Assembly (NCBI GenBank): GCA_900551745.1
Contig: URXA01000017.1
Coordinates: 1 to 27,082, forward strand
DNA: 27,082 nt
Source: an uncultured Phascolarctobacterium sp.
Lineage (GTDB): Bacteria; Bacillota; Negativicutes; Acidaminococcales; Acidaminococcaceae
Direction of reading: 5' to 3'
Made by a program: the position numbers and the translations under genes. The notes under the pieces were generated by a model. That model saw nothing but the letters and a program-made list of their open reading frames with translations. It was not told the DNA's origin and did not search any database. Shown here in pieces: positions 15,284 to 23,941 of the stretch; positions within the stretch are counted from its first letter, which is position 1, and every line of letters starts with the position of its first letter.

Positions 15284-15312
15284 ATTTTACCAATAGCTTC
15301 CCTATGTGTCAA
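15284..15312 (-). promoter_or_regulatory. Promoter of the purine operon
   Basis: Perfect TTGACA (15312-15307), a 17-base spacer and TAAAAT (15289-15284), followed by an AT-rich start region, about 120 bases before the purE ATG. Confidence 0.8.
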
Positions 15313-15347
15313 TTATAATGTGAACTTTTTAACAAAAAACCATCCTA

Positions 15348-15374
15348 TCGTTCGCTTTTTCCAAAGATGAACGA
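15348..15374 (-). promoter_or_regulatory. Inverted repeat upstream of the purine promoter, possible operator
   Basis: TCGTTC and GAACGA form a perfect 6-base inverted repeat with a 15-base spacer, ending 36 bases upstream of the -35 hexamer. The GAAC core recalls the PurBox of Bacillus PurR, but half-site orientation and flanking bases do not clearly match, so the regulator is unknown. Confidence 0.3.
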
Positions 15375-15396
15375 AATTATGTTGTTTAATTTTATA

Positions 15397-15434
15397 AAAA
15401 CCTCTACTCCTTTATGATAAGAAGTAGAGGTTTT
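15397..15434 (-). terminator. Terminator after rpoC
   Basis: AAAACCTCTACT pairs perfectly with AGTAGAGGTTTT around a 14-base loop, followed by TTATAAAA on the minus strand, starting 18 bases after the rpoC stop. It separates rpoBC from the purine operon. Confidence 0.85.
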
Positions 15435-15452
15435 ACTTGAAAATCTGTGATT

Positions 15453-18400
15453 TTACTGTTGATCGCTATTAGTAGTGTTATATTTGATTTTGATATCACG
15501 ATAACGATTCATACCGGTACCAGCCGGAATAAGTTTACCAATGATAACATTTTCTTTAAGTCCTAAAAGCGGATCAACTTTGCCTTTGATTGCGGCATCT
15601 GTCAGCACACGGGTAGTTTCCTGGAAGGATGCGGCAGACAGGAAGGAATCGGTAGCCAGAGATGCTTTGGTAATACCAAGCAATACTGGACGCCCTTCTG
15701 CCGGCTGTAACCCTTTTTCCAGCATTTCCGCATTCTGTGCTTCAAATTCTGCAACGTCGATATATTCACCCGGCAGCATATAAGTATCGCCTGCTTCTTC
15801 GATGCGGATTTTGCGCATCATTTGACGAACCATGACTTCTATATGCTTATCGTTGATCTCAACGCCCTGAGATTTATAAACTCCCAATACCTGTTGAACC
15901 AGATAACGTTGAGTAGCACGCACACCACTGATACGCAAAATATCATGCGGATTGAGTGAACCTTCGGTCAGGCGGTCACCGACAGCAATTACCATGCCCT
16001 CGGTAACAGCAAGCTTGGATCCGTAAGGAATAGTATATATCTGCTCCCCGTCTTCACTGGTAACAGTTACTTTACGAATACCGTTTTCTTCACCAATGTG
16101 TACAGTACCCGCATTTTCAGTAAGCAAACCAGGATGTTTCGGTTTACGTGCTTCAAACAATTCTTCAACACGAGGTAAGCCCTGAGTGATATCGTCACCT
16201 GCTACGCCGCCTGTATGGAACGTACGCATAGTGAGCTGGGTACCAGGTTCACCAATGGATTGAGCAGCAATAGTACCGACAGCTTCACCAACTTCAACTT
16301 TTCTACCGGTAGCCAGATTACGGCCGTAACATTTACGGCAAACGCCGACTTTGGCTTTGCAATTGAGTACGGAACGAATTTTTACTTTTTCACGCAGCGA
16401 AGAAATCTGATCTGCCATATCTTCAGTAACATAATCATTGATGTGGTAACAGATATTTCCATCTTTATCCAAAATATCTTCAGCAAGATAACGTCCTACG
16501 ATACGGTCACGCAAAGATTCAATAACAGTTTTCTTGTTTTTACCTTCGGTGATCGCTTCAATCTCAATACCTTCGATTGCATTATTGCGAACTTTAACGT
16601 CGCGTACAGTACCATTAGCCAAAATAGCATCAATAATTGCTTCGTCATAAGTTGCACCAGCTTCGATCAGTACTGTACCGTCAGCTGCCACAACATCTTC
16701 AGCAACTTCTCTGCCGTCAAAATGATGCATCATTGCTTCTTTCAATACAGCATTAGATTGTTCATCGCTGATATTAATCTGGATCGTCTCTGTTTCTTCT
16801 CCGCTCATATCGTCAGTAGCATATAAGACTACTTCCATGACCTTTGCTGCAGCTAATTTGTTATACAAATCTTCTGTCACAATCGTATCAGCTTCGACAA
16901 TTAATTCACCTGTAGCAGGATCAGTAATACCTGCTGCCAAATTACGTCCAATAACGATCTCGCGCAATTTATTCTGACTGGAACCCAAGGTAGCTTTACA
17001 CAGACGACCGCGCTCTTTTACAAGATTGATGCCAACGATATCACAGTCATCTTCACGTACGATCACATCCTGAGCAACGTCAACCAAACGACGGGTCAGA
17101 TAACCAGAGTCAGCAGTACGCAATGCTGTATCAGCCAGACCTTTACGAGCGCCATGAGTTGAAATAAAGTATTCCAAAACAGTCAGGCCTTCACGGAAAT
17201 TAGCCTTGATCGGTCGGTCAATGATACGACCGGAAGGATCTGCCATCAAACCACGCATACCGGCCAGCTGACGAATCTGCTGCGTATTACCGCGGGCACC
17301 TGAATTAGCCATCATATATACAGAGTTGAACGGATCCATTGTGGAAGACATAAGCTTGTTGGTTACATCATCAGTAGCCTTGCCCCAAAGTTCGATAACC
17401 TTGCGATAACGTTCGTCCTCGCTCATCAAACCACGACGGAACATACGCTCAGTCTTATCGATTTCTTTTTCCGTAGCAGCCAAAATCTCTGCCTTTTCAG
17501 GCGGAATTTTGATATCGGAAACAGCAATGGAAATACCTGCTTTACAAGCATTGTCATAACCCATTTTCTTAACAACGTCAAGAATTTCGGCCGTACGCAA
17601 ATTGCCATATAATTTATGTGCCTTAGCAACAAGACGTCCCAATTCTTTTTTGTCAAGAAGTTTATTCAAATGCCATACTTTAACTTTTTTACCGGCTTCG
17701 TTTACTTCCTCTTCTAAATGGAAGTACCGCATTTCAATCGGCAGTTCTTCATTAAGTATCGCATTGCCGACAGTAGTCGTTACCAGACTTACGCCTTCGT
17801 TGGAAGGTTCTTCATAAATATCCTTATTCGGTATATAAATCTTAATGCGTGCCTGCAGTTCAACTTCACCGTGGAAATAAGCCAGCAAAGCTTCATTAAA
17901 GCTGCTGAAACGCATTCCTTCGCCTTTAGCTCCTTCTTTGATGATTGTCAGGTAATATGAACCTAAAACCATATCCTGCGAAGGTACAGCAACAGGTTTA
18001 CCGTCTTTCGGCGCCAAAATATTATTAACCGAGAGCATCAGCATCCTGGCCTCGGCCTGCGCTTCAGCAGATAGCGGCAGATGAACTGCCATTTGGTCAC
18101 CGTCAAAGTCTGCATTGTATGCAGTACATACCAGAGGATGCAGTTTGATTGCACGTCCTTCTGACAAGATAGGCTCAAAAGCTTGGATACCAAGTCTATG
18201 CAGAGTCGGTGCACGGTTCAAAAGCACAGGATGTTCTTTGATTACATCTTCCAAAACATCCCAAACAGCAGTAGTAGCGCGTTCTACCATGCGTTTTGCA
18301 CTTTTGATATTAGTAGCCTGACCGCTGTTAACCAAGCGTTTCATGACAAAAGGCTTGAACAATTCCAGCGCCATTTCTTTAGGCAGACCACATTGATGCA

Positions 18401-19454
18401 TTTTCAATTCAGGCCCTACTACGATAACGGAACGTCCGGAATAGTCAACACGTTTACCTAACAGGTTCTGACGGAAACGACCTTGTTTACCTTTCAGCAT
18501 ATCAGAAAGAGATTTTAAAGGACGATTGCCAGGCCCTGTAACAGGGCGGCCCCGGCGTCCGTTGTCAATCAAAGCATCAACAGCTTCCTGAAGCATACGT
18601 TTTTCATTACGTACGATGATATCAGGAGCATTAAGTTCAAGTAATCTTTTTAACCGATTATTACGATTGATAACACGACGATAAAGATCATTAAGGTCAG
18701 AAGTCGCAAAACGTCCACCGTCTAATTGTACCATTGGGCGCAGTTCCGGAGGAATTACGGGAACGACATCCAGAATCATCCATTCAGGGCGATTACCGGA
18801 TTTCAGGAAAGCTTCGCAGACTTCTAAACGGCGTACGGCACGAATTTTTCTTTGTCCGCTTACCTCTTTCAGTTCAGCACGCAGTTCCGCAGTTAATGCA
18901 GGCAGATCAATCTCTTCCAGCAGTGCTTTGATGGCAGTAGCGCCCATACCAACTTTAAAACCGCTGCCATACTTGTCGCGGGCTTCGATATATTCGCCTT
19001 CGCTCAATAACTGTTTTTTCACCAAAGGAGTATCGCCGGCATCGAGTACGATGTAATTAGCAAAATACAGTACTTTTTCCAGCGACCTGGGCGAAATATC
19101 AAGAATCAAGCCCATCCGGCTCGGGATACCCTTAAAATACCAGATATGAGAAACCGGTGCAGCCAGTTCGATATGACCCATACGGTCACGACGAACTTTG
19201 GAGCGGGTAACTTCAACGCCGCACTTATCGCAGACGATACCTTTATAACGAATTCTTTTGTATTTACCGCAATGGCATTCCCAGTCTTTGGTAGGTCCAA
19301 ATATTCTTTCACAGAACAAACCGTCGCGTTCCGGTTTCAAAGTTCTGTAGTTAATAGTTTCCGGTTTCTTTACTTCGCCATAGGACCAAGTTCTGATTTG
19401 TTCCGGTGAAGCCAGACCGATACGCATAGACTCAAAATTATTTACATCCAACAA
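15453..19454 (-). CDS. rpoC: DNA-directed RNA polymerase subunit beta'
   Basis: Largest catalytic subunit of RNA polymerase, 1333 residues. Zinc site 1 uses C60, C62, C75 and C78; the catalytic Mg-binding motif NADFDGD is at 447-453; zinc site 2 uses C804, C1032, C1039 and C1042; the bridge-helix/trigger-loop region includes AAQSIGEPGTQLTMRTFH (1063-1080). The start MLDVNNFESM is canonical. The protein is about 130 residues longer than Bacillus beta' (about 1199). The extra length lies between C804 and C1032, where three related blocks (about 835-879, 912-957, 984-1028) replace the single block of Bacillus and E. coli. There is no sign of the E. coli SI3 insertion in the trigger loop. It begins 17 bases after the rpoB stop and ends at a strong terminator. 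Confidence 0.99.
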   Translation of the reverse strand: MLDVNNFESMRIGLASPEQIRTWSYGEVKKPETINYRTLKPERDGLFCERIFGPTKDWECHCGKYKRIRYKGIVCDKCGVEVTRSKVRRDRMGHIELAAPVSHIWYFKGIPSRMGLILDISPRSLEKVLYFANYIVLDAGDTPLVKKQLLSEGEYIEARDKYGSGFKVGMGATAIKALLEEIDLPALTAELRAELKEVSGQRKIRAVRRLEVCEAFLKSGNRPEWMILDVVPVIPPELRPMVQLDGGRFATSDLNDLYRRVINRNNRLKRLLELNAPDIIVRNEKRMLQEAVDALIDNGRRGRPVTGPGNRPLKSLSDMLKGKQGRFRQNLLGKRVDYSGRSVIVVGPELKMHQCGLPKEMALELFKPFVMKRLVNSGQATNIKSAKRMVERATTAVWDVLEDVIKEHPVLLNRAPTLHRLGIQAFEPILSEGRAIKLHPLVCTAYNADFDGDQMAVHLPLSAEAQAEARMLMLSVNNILAPKDGKPVAVPSQDMVLGSYYLTIIKEGAKGEGMRFSSFNEALLAYFHGEVELQARIKIYIPNKDIYEEPSNEGVSLVTTTVGNAILNEELPIEMRYFHLEEEVNEAGKKVKVWHLNKLLDKKELGRLVAKAHKLYGNLRTAEILDVVKKMGYDNACKAGISIAVSDIKIPPEKAEILAATEKEIDKTERMFRRGLMSEDERYRKVIELWGKATDDVTNKLMSSTMDPFNSVYMMANSGARGNTQQIRQLAGMRGLMADPSGRIIDRPIKANFREGLTVLEYFISTHGARKGLADTALRTADSGYLTRRLVDVAQDVIVREDDCDIVGINLVKERGRLCKATLGSSQNKLREIVIGRNLAAGITDPATGELIVEADTIVTEDLYNKLAAAKVMEVVLYATDDMSGEETETIQINISDEQSNAVLKEAMMHHFDGREVAEDVVAADGTVLIEAGATYDEAIIDAILANGTVRDVKVRNNAIEGIEIEAITEGKNKKTVIESLRDRIVGRYLAEDILDKDGNICYHINDYVTEDMADQISSLREKVKIRSVLNCKAKVGVCRKCYGRNLATGRKVEVGEAVGTIAAQSIGEPGTQLTMRTFHTGGVAGDDITQGLPRVEELFEARKPKHPGLLTENAGTVHIGEENGIRKVTVTSEDGEQIYTIPYGSKLAVTEGMVIAVGDRLTEGSLNPHDILRISGVRATQRYLVQQVLGVYKSQGVEINDKHIEVMVRQMMRKIRIEEAGDTYMLPGEYIDVAEFEAQNAEMLEKGLQPAEGRPVLLGITKASLATDSFLSAASFQETTRVLTDAAIKGKVDPLLGLKENVIIGKLIPAGTGMNRYRDIKIKYNTTNSDQQ

Positions 19455-19471
19455 GAATCGATCGCTCCCTT

Positions 19472-22400
19472 CTATTCAATATCGTCGGAGTTATTTGCAT
19501 CTCCGTCCAACTCATCTTTAGCTTCCATGTTAAAGTTGCCAATATCTGCAACTAAATCAAATTCCGCATCTTCAACGCTATTTTCATCAACAGTATATTC
19601 ATCTGTTTCAACAGCAGCAGCAGCCGGAATCTCGCCGTCGATGTTCAAATCGAGGTCACGTGCAGTTTCAGTGATATCATCATCACTGTCGCGCATGGAA
19701 ATCTCTTCTTCGTCTTCATTGAGCACCTTAATATCGAGGCCGATACTTTGCAGCTCTTTGATAAGAACTTTAAAGGATTCAGGCACGCCAGGTTCAGGAA
19801 CGTTCTCGCCCTTAACAATAGCTTCATAAGTTTTTACACGGCCCACAACGTCGTCAGATTTGACTGTGAGAATTTCCTGCAGAGTATATGCGGCACCATA
19901 AGCTTCCAGGGCCCAAACCTCCATCTCACCAAAACGTTGCCCGCCAAACTGAGCTTTACCGCCAAGAGGCTGTTGGGTAACCAAGGAGTACGGACCGGTA
20001 GAACGGGCATGGATCTTGTCGTCAACCAAGTGATGCAGCTTAAGCATATATACGCAGCCAACTGTAACCTTGTTATCAAAAGGTTCACCTGTGCGACCGT
20101 CATATAACCTGGTTTTACCACTTGGATCTACTCCAGCCAGATCAAGAGTAGCATTCATATCTTCTTCATGAGCGCCGTCAAAAACAGGTACGGACATCTT
20201 CATTGCTTTGATGCTTTCTTCACCGAACTTACCGATTTCTACAGTTTCAGGCATTCCATATTTCTCAACATCATAGCCGGCTTTCTCAAAACGATCAGCC
20301 AAGCCTTCTGCACCGGCTTCGATCTGCATACCTAAAGCGCGTGCAGCCCAGCCTAAATGGGTTTCCAAAATCTGTCCGATATTCATACGGGAAGGTACGC
20401 CCAAAGGATTCAATACGATTTGAACAGGCTCTCCGCTTGGCAGGAACGGCATATCTTCACGAGGCATGATGCGGGAAACTACACCCTTATTACCATGGCG
20501 GCCTGCCATCTTATCGCCTTCGGAAATCTTACGTTTTTGCGCGATATGCACACGAACCTGTTCATTTACACCAGGAGGCAGCTCATCGCCGTTTTCACGG
20601 GTAAATACTTTAACGCTGACAATTTTACCAGCTTCGCCATGTGGTACGCGCAGCGAACTATCACGAACTTCACGAGCTTTTTCACCAAAGATAGCTCTCA
20701 GCAAACGTTCTTCTGCAGTCAGCTCAGTTTCGCCTTTCGGCGTAACCTTACCAACAAGGATATCGCCAGGACGTACTTCTGCGCCGATACGGATAATACC
20801 GCGTTCATCAAGATCTTTCAATGCTTCTTCGGAAACGTTGGGAATATCACGGGTAATTTCTTCCTGTCCAAGCTTGGTATCACGGGCATCACAATCATAT
20901 TCTTCGATATGGATAGATGTAAAGATATCCGCTTTGACCAGATCTTCGCTCAGCAGAATAGCATCCTCGTAGTTATAGCCTTCCCACGGCATATAAGCAA
21001 CAATTACATTGTGTCCAAGCGCCAATTCACCATGATCAGTCGCCGGTCCATCCGCAAGCACCTGCTTCTCAACTACTTTATCGCCTTTATTGACGATAGG
21101 ACGCTGGTTGACGCAAGTTCCCTGATTAGAACGCTTAAATTTTAAAAGTTCATAAACATCAACACTGCCATCTTCTGCACGTACACGGATTTCATTGCCA
21201 ACAACACGCTCAACAATACCAGCACGTTTAGCCAGCACGCATACTCCAGAGTCAACAGCGACCTTATATTCCATACCGGTACCAACAACAGGCGACTGCG
21301 TGCACAAAAGAGGCACAGCCTGACGCTGCATATTAGCACCCATCAAAGCGCGGTTCGCATCATCGTTTTCCAAGAAAGGTATCAAAGCCGTAGCAATAGA
21401 TACAACCTGTTTCGGTGAAACGTCCATGTAGTCAACCTGATTCGGAGGCAAAGACAAAACTTCATTCAGATAACGTGCCGTAACACGTTCACCCAAGAAA
21501 TAACCGTTTTCATCAAGCGGTTCATTGGCCTGGGCACAAATATATTCGTCCTCTTCATCAGCCGTCAGATAAACGATTTCGTCAGTAACACGTCCCTCTT
21601 CTTTATCAACCTTACGATATGGAGTTTCCATAAAACCATATTTATTGATAATAGCAAAAGTAGACAAAGAACCGATAAGTCCGATATTCGGACCTTCAGG
21701 AGTTTCAATAGGACACATACGACCATAATGGGAATGATGTACGTCACGTACTTCATAACCGGCACGTTCGCGGCTCAAACCGCCAGGTCCAAGTGCAGAC
21801 AGACGCCTTTTATGTGTTAACTCAGCCAACGGGTTATTCTGATCCATAAACTGAGACAACTGGCTGCTGCCAAAGAATTCTTTAATTGCCGCAACAACAG
21901 GACGAATATTAATCAAAGCCTGCGGCGTGATTACATCTACGTCTTGGATCGTCATGCGCTCTTTAACAACACGTTCCATACGGGCTAACCCGATCCGGAA
22001 TTGATTTTGCAATAATTCTCCGACACTGCGTACACGACGGTTACCCAAATGGTCAATATCGTCGCCTGTGCCTAACCCATCCATCAGGTTGAGCAGATAA
22101 CCGAAAGAGGCCAATACATCTTCTACAGTTACAGTACGGTGTTTTTCGGGAATATCTGCAGTACAGATTAATTTCAGTACTTGTTCTTTAACACGGATGA
22201 AAATCTCTTTCAATCCTACGCCGCTGAAAATTTCACTTTGCTCGATGATGTCGATAGCTTTATCATCAATTTTAGCACCTGCCGGCAGAATAATTTCTCC
22301 GGTAGAAGTATCAACAAGCGGTGCGTCAAGAACCTTGTCCAGCAAACGGCGACGCCAGCCCAATTTTTTATTGAGCTTATAACGGCCTACACTGGCAAGA

Positions 22401-23191
22401 TCATAACGTTTATTATCAAAAAATGTAGCTTCAATCAACTGCGTAGAATTTTCCAAAGTAGGAGGTTCGCCTGGGCGCAGTTTCTTATAAATCTCAATTA
22501 AAGCTTCTTCGCGATTTGTAGTTGCATCACGTTCCAAAGTTGCCAAAACGGAAGGATGCTCACCAAACAATGCCACAATCTCAGCATTGCTGGATAAACC
22601 CAAAGCGCGCAGCAAAACCGTAGCAGGTAATTTCCTGGTGCGGTCTACACGGGCATAAATAACATCATTAACATCTGTTTCAAATTCAATCCAGGCGCCG
22701 CGGTTTGGAATAACGGTTGTACCATACATTTTTTTACCGCTGGGATCCATGGATACATTGTAGTATACGCCTGGAGAACGAACCAACTGGCTGACAATAA
22801 CACGTTCAGCACCGTTGATAATAAAAGTACCAGTCTCAGTCATCAAAGGGAAATCGCCCATGAAAACTTTAGATTCTTTGATCTCGCCGGTATCTTTGTA
22901 AAGCAAGCGAACATTTACGTTTAACGGTGCCGAGTAAGAAGCATCACGCTCTTTACATTCTTCAACGCTATATTTAGGATCACCTAAAGTAAAGCCCTCA
23001 AACGAAAGTTCTAAATTACCTGTAAAATCTTTGATCGGAGAAATGTCATGAAAAATTTCGCAAAGACCTTCTCGCATGAACCACTCATACGATTTTCTTT
23101 GGATGTCAATCAAATGAGGCATTGGTAATACTTCATTGATTCTGGCATAACTGTACCGAGTCCTATCGCCTACGGGAACCGGTTTAAACAT
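19472..23191 (-). CDS. rpoB: DNA-directed RNA polymerase subunit beta
   Basis: Second large subunit of RNA polymerase, 1239 residues from the ATG at 23191, chosen because MFKPVPVGDRTRYSYARI is the usual beginning and GAGGG lies 5 bases upstream; a frame from TTG at 23230 would add 13 unlikely residues. The rifampicin-binding cluster (about 441-467: SSQLSQFMDQNNPLAE then LTHKRRLSALGPGG) has the susceptible-type residues at the positions most often mutated. DGDKMAGRHGNKGVVS-like active-centre residues appear as EGDKMAGRHGNKGV. After the normal end near IKVLNEDEEE there is an acidic, low-complexity tail of about 75 residues rich in Asp and Glu. It is transcribed from its own promoter behind a leader with an attenuator. 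Confidence 0.99.
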   Translation of the reverse strand: MFKPVPVGDRTRYSYARINEVLPMPHLIDIQRKSYEWFMREGLCEIFHDISPIKDFTGNLELSFEGFTLGDPKYSVEECKERDASYSAPLNVNVRLLYKDTGEIKESKVFMGDFPLMTETGTFIINGAERVIVSQLVRSPGVYYNVSMDPSGKKMYGTTVIPNRGAWIEFETDVNDVIYARVDRTRKLPATVLLRALGLSSNAEIVALFGEHPSVLATLERDATTNREEALIEIYKKLRPGEPPTLENSTQLIEATFFDNKRYDLASVGRYKLNKKLGWRRRLLDKVLDAPLVDTSTGEIILPAGAKIDDKAIDIIEQSEIFSGVGLKEIFIRVKEQVLKLICTADIPEKHRTVTVEDVLASFGYLLNLMDGLGTGDDIDHLGNRRVRSVGELLQNQFRIGLARMERVVKERMTIQDVDVITPQALINIRPVVAAIKEFFGSSQLSQFMDQNNPLAELTHKRRLSALGPGGLSRERAGYEVRDVHHSHYGRMCPIETPEGPNIGLIGSLSTFAIINKYGFMETPYRKVDKEEGRVTDEIVYLTADEEDEYICAQANEPLDENGYFLGERVTARYLNEVLSLPPNQVDYMDVSPKQVVSIATALIPFLENDDANRALMGANMQRQAVPLLCTQSPVVGTGMEYKVAVDSGVCVLAKRAGIVERVVGNEIRVRAEDGSVDVYELLKFKRSNQGTCVNQRPIVNKGDKVVEKQVLADGPATDHGELALGHNVIVAYMPWEGYNYEDAILLSEDLVKADIFTSIHIEEYDCDARDTKLGQEEITRDIPNVSEEALKDLDERGIIRIGAEVRPGDILVGKVTPKGETELTAEERLLRAIFGEKAREVRDSSLRVPHGEAGKIVSVKVFTRENGDELPPGVNEQVRVHIAQKRKISEGDKMAGRHGNKGVVSRIMPREDMPFLPSGEPVQIVLNPLGVPSRMNIGQILETHLGWAARALGMQIEAGAEGLADRFEKAGYDVEKYGMPETVEIGKFGEESIKAMKMSVPVFDGAHEEDMNATLDLAGVDPSGKTRLYDGRTGEPFDNKVTVGCVYMLKLHHLVDDKIHARSTGPYSLVTQQPLGGKAQFGGQRFGEMEVWALEAYGAAYTLQEILTVKSDDVVGRVKTYEAIVKGENVPEPGVPESFKVLIKELQSIGLDIKVLNEDEEEISMRDSDDDITETARDLDLNIDGEIPAAAAVETDEYTVDENSVEDAEFDLVADIGNFNMEAKDELDGDANNSDDIE

Positions 23192-23411
23192 GTAATCCCT
23201 CACCCCTTCATATTTTGTCAGGCAGGCCAAACTCAGCCCGTTTCACGAATGACAAAAAAAGCAAGGTTCCAGATTGTCTCAAGGACCTTGCGTATTGTCT
23301 TCGATGAACGAACTTCATCTTTACCGTATGAGCAGTACACGATTCCCAACCACTGAGCCATCGTGACCGTTATCAAAATACCTGCAATTCATTTATTTAC
23401 TGTAGTTTATT
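23192..23411 (-). promoter_or_regulatory. Structured 5' leader of rpoB
   Basis: About 200 untranslated bases between the rpoB promoter and start codon. In order on the minus strand it can form CACGAT/ATCGTG (23365-23338, 16-base loop), a tight hairpin GATGAA-GTTCG-TTCATC (23319-23303) and then the intrinsic terminator at 23291-23254. Between the last and the gene lie about 60 bases with no obvious structure. Together with the rplL terminator and the promoter this accounts for the whole gene-free stretch 23192-23504. Confidence 0.6.
23254..23291 (-). terminator. Intrinsic terminator (attenuator) in the rpoB leader
   Basis: GCAAGGT pairs with ACCTTGC, extended by CC/GG across a one-base bulge, and is followed by seven T residues (minus strand). 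It lies between promoter and start codon of rpoB, about 60 bases before the ATG, so transcripts must pass it to make RNA polymerase. Confidence 0.8.
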
Positions 23412-23440
23412 ATGATATCATAAAGTTTTTCTATTGTCAA
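23412..23440 (-). promoter_or_regulatory. Promoter of rpoB-rpoC
   Basis: Perfect TTGACA (23440-23435), 17-base spacer and TATCAT (23417-23412). It lies directly after the rplL terminator, giving rpoBC an independent start. Confidence 0.75.
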
Positions 23441-23456
23441 TAGCAAAAATAAATAA

Positions 23457-23487
23457 AATAAGCTTCCTGTAAAACAGGAAGCTTATT
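23457..23487 (-). terminator. Strong terminator after rplL
   Basis: AATAAGCTTCCTGT pairs perfectly (14 bases) with ACAGGAAGCTTATT around a 3-base loop, followed by TTTTATTTATTTTT on the minus strand. It begins 18 bases after the rplL stop. Confidence 0.9.
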
Positions 23488-23504
23488 AAAATTCTTAATT
23501 GAAA

Positions 23505-23876
23505 TTATTTCAATTCTACAGAAGCGCCAGCTTCTTCAAGTTTAGCTTTCAGAGCATCGGCATCAGCTTTGGAGATTTTTTCTTTAACAGCTTTAGGAGC
23601 GCCGTCAACGATTTCTTTTGCTTCTTTCAAACCAAGACCAGTTGCTTCACGAACAACTTTGATAACGTTGATTTTGCCAGCGCCAGCGGAAGTCAAAACT
23701 ACATCAAACTCAGTTTTTTCTTCAGCAGCAGCAGCGCCGCCAGCAGCAGGAGCAGCAGCTACAGCTACAGGAGCAGCAGCGGATACGCCGAATTTTTCTT
23801 CCAGAGCTTTTACCAATTCGGAAAGTTCGAGTACGGTCATAGTTTCAATAGCTTCGATGATTTGTTCTTTGTTCAT
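23505..23876 (-). CDS. rplL: 50S ribosomal protein L7/L12
   Basis: Stalk protein of the large subunit that recruits and stimulates translation GTPases; binds L10 as dimers. The 123 residues include the N-terminal dimerisation helix region (MNKEQIIEAIETMTVLELSE), an Ala/Pro-rich hinge (about 37-55) and the C-terminal domain with EFDVVLTSAG and GLGLKEAKEIVDGAPK, the factor-binding face. The ATG at 23876 has GGAGG 8 bases upstream; an upstream in-frame start at 23891 would put the ribosome binding site inside the gene. It starts 65 bases after rplJ and is followed by a strong terminator. Confidence 0.98.
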   Translation of the reverse strand: MNKEQIIEAIETMTVLELSELVKALEEKFGVSAAAPVAVAAAPAAGGAAAAEEKTEFDVVLTSAGAGKINVIKVVREATGLGLKEAKEIVDGAPKAVKEKISKADADALKAKLEEAGASVELK

Positions 23877-23941
23877 TATATATACCTCCATAAATTCAAA
23901 TGTTTTATTTTTGTTTTAACTTGCTTTGTTAAATACACTGT

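Noticed and set aside
15164..15300. Guanine/adenine, ZTP or PRPP riboswitch before purE
   Set aside because: None of the conserved core sequences of these classes could be found; only the terminator-like hairpin is supported.
16215..16826. 203-codon open frame on the plus strand opposite rpoC
   Set aside because: Antisense shadow of rpoC, Ser/Thr/Phe-rich translation with no motif and no ribosome binding site.
20357..21145. 262-codon open frame on the plus strand opposite rpoB
   Set aside because: It is the mirror of a highly conserved rpoB region; codon structure belongs to rpoB and the translation has no recognisable domain.
23321..23392. Possible 23-residue leader peptide before rpoB (begins MNCRYFDNGHDG)
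   Set aside because: No ribosome binding site, ATG only about 15 bases from the presumed transcript start, and its bases are accounted for by the leader hairpins.
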